A stretch of DNA of 64,000 nt from an uncultured Prevotellaceae bacterium (GTDB taxonomy: Bacteria > Bacteroidota > Bacteroidia > Bacteroidales > Bacteroidaceae): the NCBI GenBank assembly GCA_902767775.1, contig CACXIP010000002.1, forward strand, positions 124,001 through 188,000, given 5' to 3'. Position 1 is the first letter of the stretch; every line of letters begins with the position of its first letter. Positions 61,044 to 64,000 of the stretch are shown here, piece after piece. The translations under genes and the position numbers were made by a program. Under the pieces are notes generated by a model. The model did no database searches. It saw only the letters and a program-made list of their open reading frames with translations, and had not been told where the DNA came from.

Positions 61044-63113
61044 TCAGAAATCAATAAAGAAGCCGTCGTCTTGGCTATCCTCTTCCTCCTTGGGCTTCTG
61101 TTTGGGGGGATTGGTCAGATTGCCGTCTTTGTCAAACATGCCGTAGGTGGTGCGGAGGACGATGAACTCGGTGCGGCGGTTGAGCTGGTCGCAGATGTCT
61201 TGCTTGTCTTTGTCGAGGGCCTTGATAAACTCCTCGGTCAGCACATCGCCTTCCTTCAGCCAGTCATATTGGGCGGCAAGTTTCTTGCGAACCACCTTGG
61301 GCTTCTCCTTGCCGTATCCCTTGGGGGTGAGGCGGTCGCTGACGATGCCGTGGGCGATGAGATAGTCAACCACCGATTCGGCGCGACGTTGGGCAAGGCC
61401 GATGTTGTAGGCCTGACTGCCATGGTAGTCGCAGTGGGCACTGAGTTCTATGGTCACATTGGGGTTCTCGTTGAGCAATGTCACCAACTCGTCGAGTGCC
61501 TGGGTCGACTCCGGGCGCAGCGTGGCCTTGTCGTAGTCATAGAAGATATTGTCTATCATGACGGGGACGGTGATGGAGGCAAGGGGGAACTGGAGCACAT
61601 GCTCATAGGAGTCGTCGGTGGCGACGACATGCAGCTCTTCCTTGTGGTTGAGGTAGCCGCGGCAGGTGGCGAGGAAGACATAGTCTACTCCAGGGGTGAG
61701 CACCTGCTCAAACGAACCGTCACTCCTCACGCTGAGTTTCTCGTTGGTGCCGTCATTGCCCACCATATATACCTGGGCGGCAGTGAGTTCATAACCGTCC
61801 ATCTCATATACCCATCCCTTAACGGTCTGGATAATCTCAGGCTTTTCAAAACTGTAGATGTGGTCCCATCCACGGCCGTCGCCTCGGTTGGAGCAGAAAA
61901 ATCCACGGTTGTGTGGCCCCTCAAAGGTCATGCCGAAATCATCGCCCTGTGAGTTGAGGGGATAGCCGGGATGCTCAAGTTCGTATTGCCCGAAGTCATT
62001 CACGGTGGCGATGTAGATGTCAAGACCGCCCATGCCGGGCAGACCGTTTGAGGAATAGTATAGGTCGCCATTGGGACGGAACGTGGGGAACATCTCGTCG
62101 CCCGCTGTGTTAATCGATGGACCGAGGTTCTCCACTCCGCCCAGACCAGAGGTGGTCAGCCTGACACGCCAGATGTCCAGACCGCCTTCGCCTCCGGGCA
62201 TGTCGGAACAGAAATAGAGCCATTCCCCGTCGGGTGATACGGCGGGATGGGCATAACTCGACAATGTGTCGCGGGTGAGCTCCACATCACTGGGCTTTCC
62301 CCATGAGGCATCACTGCGGTTGGATTTCAAAATCTTGGCATAACGGGGGTAGGAGGGGTCTGATGAGCATTGGGTGAGATACATCTCGCGCTCATCACTG
62401 CTGAAACAGCAGGCGCCTTCGTCGTATTGGCTGTTCAGACCGGATTCCACACGCTGGGGCTTTCCCCATTTTCCCTTGTCGTCTTTCTGCGAAAAGAAGA
62501 TGTCACCGTTCTTCGTGCCGGTGATGCCGCTCAACTCATCGCCCTCTGCCTCGTTGCGGGTGGAGGTGAAATAGAGCTGGTCGTGGTCCTCGCCCATCAG
62601 CATGGGGGAATAGTCGGCGCGGCGTGAGTTGAACACCTCCATGCGCTTCACGGAATAGCGCGAACCGTCTTCCTTCAGCTTGGGGGCTGAAATGGCAGAT
62701 TCAAGACCATTCTTGGCAAGAATGTTGTCGGGCATGGAGTCGAGGGCGATTCGGAATTCTTCGGCTGCCTCCTTGTAGTTGCCGTTTTTCATCAGCTGGC
62801 GGGCAAACGACAAATGGGTCTCACCATCGTCTTGCTTGTATCTGATGACATTGCGGAAGGCGGCTATCGCTTTTTGGGTGGAGTTGATTTTGTCGTAGCA
62901 GAAGGCCATCTTCTTGGCTATCTGACCTCGTTTGGCTCGCTCTTTGGCGGGGGTCTTCGAGTAGGCTGTCTTGTACTCGGAGGAGGCATCATAATACTCT
63001 CCCAAGGCAAGAAATTTCTCACCTCGCTTCAGATTGCGGTCTGTTCCACATGAGAACAGCGCCAAAAGAATGGCCAGCATGATGGCTTGCTTGCAAAATG
63101 GACTCTTCATCAT
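61044..63113 (-). CDS. porE: Type IX secretion component PorE (TPR, beta-propeller, OmpA-like)
   Basis: A 689-residue lipoprotein (LALFSC). Domain order: TPR helices (about 25-140: YKTAYSKTPAKERAKRGQIAKKMAFCYDKI), a PD40-type beta-propeller (about 170-450: YSPMLMGEDHDQLYFTSTRN, HPAVSPDGEWLYFCSDMPGG, FPTFRPNGDLYYSSNGLPGM), a carboxypeptidase-regulatory-like domain (about 455-540: VKGWVYEMDGYELTAAQVYMV) and an OmpA C-terminal domain (about 540-660: IFYDYDKATLRPESTQALDELV). This four-part layout matches PorE, which links the T9SS to peptidoglycan. The start at 63113 is followed at once by a second ATG. metY is upstream with a 43-base gap and no consensus promoter between. Confidence 0.85.
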   Translation of the reverse strand: MMKSPFCKQAIMLAILLALFSCGTDRNLKRGEKFLALGEYYDASSEYKTAYSKTPAKERAKRGQIAKKMAFCYDKINSTQKAIAAFRNVIRYKQDDGETHLSFARQLMKNGNYKEAAEEFRIALDSMPDNILAKNGLESAISAPKLKEDGSRYSVKRMEVFNSRRADYSPMLMGEDHDQLYFTSTRNEAEGDELSGITGTKNGDIFFSQKDDKGKWGKPQRVESGLNSQYDEGACCFSSDEREMYLTQCSSDPSYPRYAKILKSNRSDASWGKPSDVELTRDTLSSYAHPAVSPDGEWLYFCSDMPGGEGGLDIWRVRLTTSGLGGVENLGPSINTAGDEMFPTFRPNGDLYYSSNGLPGMGGLDIYIATVNDFGQYELEHPGYPLNSQGDDFGMTFEGPHNRGFFCSNRGDGRGWDHIYSFEKPEIIQTVKGWVYEMDGYELTAAQVYMVGNDGTNEKLSVRSDGSFEQVLTPGVDYVFLATCRGYLNHKEELHVVATDDSYEHVLQFPLASITVPVMIDNIFYDYDKATLRPESTQALDELVTLLNENPNVTIELSAHCDYHGSQAYNIGLAQRRAESVVDYLIAHGIVSDRLTPKGYGKEKPKVVRKKLAAQYDWLKEGDVLTEEFIKALDKDKQDICDQLNRRTEFIVLRTTYGMFDKDGNLTNPPKQKPKEEEDSQDDGFFIDF

Positions 63114-63156
63114 TATATTATATAACGATTCGCCGGCCGATTTATTGTTGGTGTGC

Positions 63157-64000
63157 CTAAATCTTGTCCAATGCCTGGCGGATGTCGTCGAGGATGTCGT
63201 CCACATCCTCAATGCCTACCGACAGACGGATAAGGTCGGGGGCGACACCGGCCTCACGCAACTGCTCGTCCGACAGCTGGCGGTGGGTATGGCTGGCGGG
63301 ATGCAGCACACAGGTGCGGGCATCGGCGACATGGGTAACAATGTTGATCATCTCAAGGGAGTCCATAAACTGGATGGCGGTCTCACGGCTGCCTTTAAGT
63401 CCAAAGGCGATGACGCCGCACGAACCGTTGGGCAGGTATTTCTGTCCAAGGGCGTAATAATGGTCGCTGGGCAGACCGCAGTAGTGTACCCATGCCACTC
63501 GGTCATCACCGCTCAGAAACTCTGCCACACGTTGGGCATTGGAGCAATGGCGGGCCATCCTCAGATGTAAGGTCTGCAATCCAAGGTTGAGCAGGAAGGA
63601 GTTTTGGGGAGCGGGGATGCTGCCCAGGTCACGCATCAGTTGTGCCACCAACTTGGTGGTGTACCCCATCTTGCCAAACGCCTTGACGTAGGTCAGACCA
63701 TGATACGACTCGTCGGGAGTGGTCAGGCCGGGGAACTTCTCGGCATGGGCCATCCAGTCGAAATTGCCGCTGTCCACTACGGCTCCGCCTACTTGGGTGG
63801 CCATGCCGTCCATATATTTGGTGGTGGAATGGGTCACGATGTCGGCGCCCCATTCAAAGGGACGGCAGTTGATGGGGGTGGCGAAGGTGTTGTCCACAAT
63901 GAGGGGGACACCGTTCTTGTGGGCTATCCTCGCGAATTTCTCTATGTCGAGGACGGCACAGCCGGGGTTGGAGATGGTCTCGCCAAACAAGGCCTTGGTA
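63157..64000 (-). CDS. metY: O-acetylhomoserine sulfhydrylase, 5' end cut by the window
   Basis: The C-terminal 280 residues of a PLP enzyme; the frame continues past base 64000 (T-K-A-L-F-G-E-T-I-S-N-P reads off the edge). Motifs are ETISNPGCAVLDIEKFA, VPLIVDNTFATPINCRPFEWGAD and THSTTKYMDGMATQVGG with the PLP lysine, plus RLSVGIEDVDDILDDI at the end. The pattern GETISNPG and the long insert after the lysine fit MetY better than cystathionine gamma-synthase. It makes homocysteine from O-acetylhomoserine and sulfide. It leads the tightly spaced run with porE, rsmF, thyA and folA. Confidence 0.9.
   Translation of the reverse strand, partial: TKALFGETISNPGCAVLDIEKFARIAHKNGVPLIVDNTFATPINCRPFEWGADIVTHSTTKYMDGMATQVGGAVVDSGNFDWMAHAEKFPGLTTPDESYHGLTYVKAFGKMGYTTKLVAQLMRDLGSIPAPQNSFLLNLGLQTLHLRMARHCSNAQRVAEFLSGDDRVAWVHYCGLPSDHYYALGQKYLPNGSCGVIAFGLKGSRETAIQFMDSLEMINIVTHVADARTCVLHPASHTHRQLSDEQLREAGVAPDLIRLSVGIEDVDDILDDIRQALDKI

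Noticed and set aside
1-64000. CRISPR arrays, insertion sequences, integrases, tRNA or rRNA genes
   Set aside because: No regularly spaced direct repeats, transposase motifs or RNA gene cloverleafs were seen; the short tandem repeats are intergenic filler types.

Overview
This window reads as a chromosome segment of a Bacteroidota bacterium, most likely Prevotellaceae. The evidence is a SusC/SusD glycan-uptake pair, lipoproteins with Bacteroidetes-type lipoboxes, a short RpoD-type sigma factor, type IX secretion (T9SS) components and C-terminal sorting-type tails, and many promoters of the TTTG-N19/20-TAnnTTTG kind. No tRNA, rRNA, CRISPR array or insertion sequence was seen.

Layout. (1) 1-8000: housekeeping genes: a YkvA-like membrane protein, gdhA, a secreted pseudoprotease/TPR protein flanked by inverted repeats, recN with a DUF4835 (PorD-like) gene, and gluQRS starting inside a 7-bp repeat. 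(2) 8139-25950: a beta-mannan utilization locus: a secreted two-module binding protein, SusC, SusD, a TIG-type surface glycan-binding protein, GH5 with BACON, GH5_7-like mannanase, acetyl esterase, GH26 mannanase, GH130 phosphorylase, GPH symporter and an AGE-family disaccharide 2-epimerase. mtaB and a GT2 gene are attached by overlapping reading frames. (3) 28311-33860, mostly minus strand: pafA-like phosphatase, a gene-free 0.6 kb stretch that looks like a noncoding RNA gene, then an RRE (PqqD-like)/SipW-like peptidase/HPr-kinase-like cassette downstream of rpoD. (4) 33953-41734: HtrA protease, a secreted metallophosphoesterase, a small lipoprotein, and a three-gene O-acetylation/deacetylation operon (SGNH, MBOAT, CE2 esterase). 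(5) 41967-58304, plus strand: pepD, a TTD14-like NTPase/CYTH protein, a second probable noncoding RNA gene, truA, an EamA-type transporter, an anti-sigma-like/Spy-like pair, gyrA, two TPR proteins, serC-serA-DUF1015-yigZ, and an Lrp regulator. (6) 58313-64000, minus strand: metY (cut by the window edge), porE, rsmF, thyA and folA, tightly spaced.

How the genes work together. The mannan locus encodes a full route. Surface lipoproteins and GH5/GH26 enzymes bind and cut mannan, an esterase removes acetyl groups, SusCD imports oligosaccharides, the symporter takes disaccharide into the cytoplasm, the epimerase turns mannobiose into mannosylglucose, and GH130 phosphorolyses it to mannose 1-phosphate and glucose. 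No dedicated regulator is visible next to it.

The best leads for undescribed biology are the RRE/kinase/SipW-peptidase cassette without a visible precursor, and two ORF-free transcription units (about 29970-30333 and 44849-45064), each bounded by a promoter and a strong intrinsic terminator. All functional calls come from reading the sequence; no database search was run.
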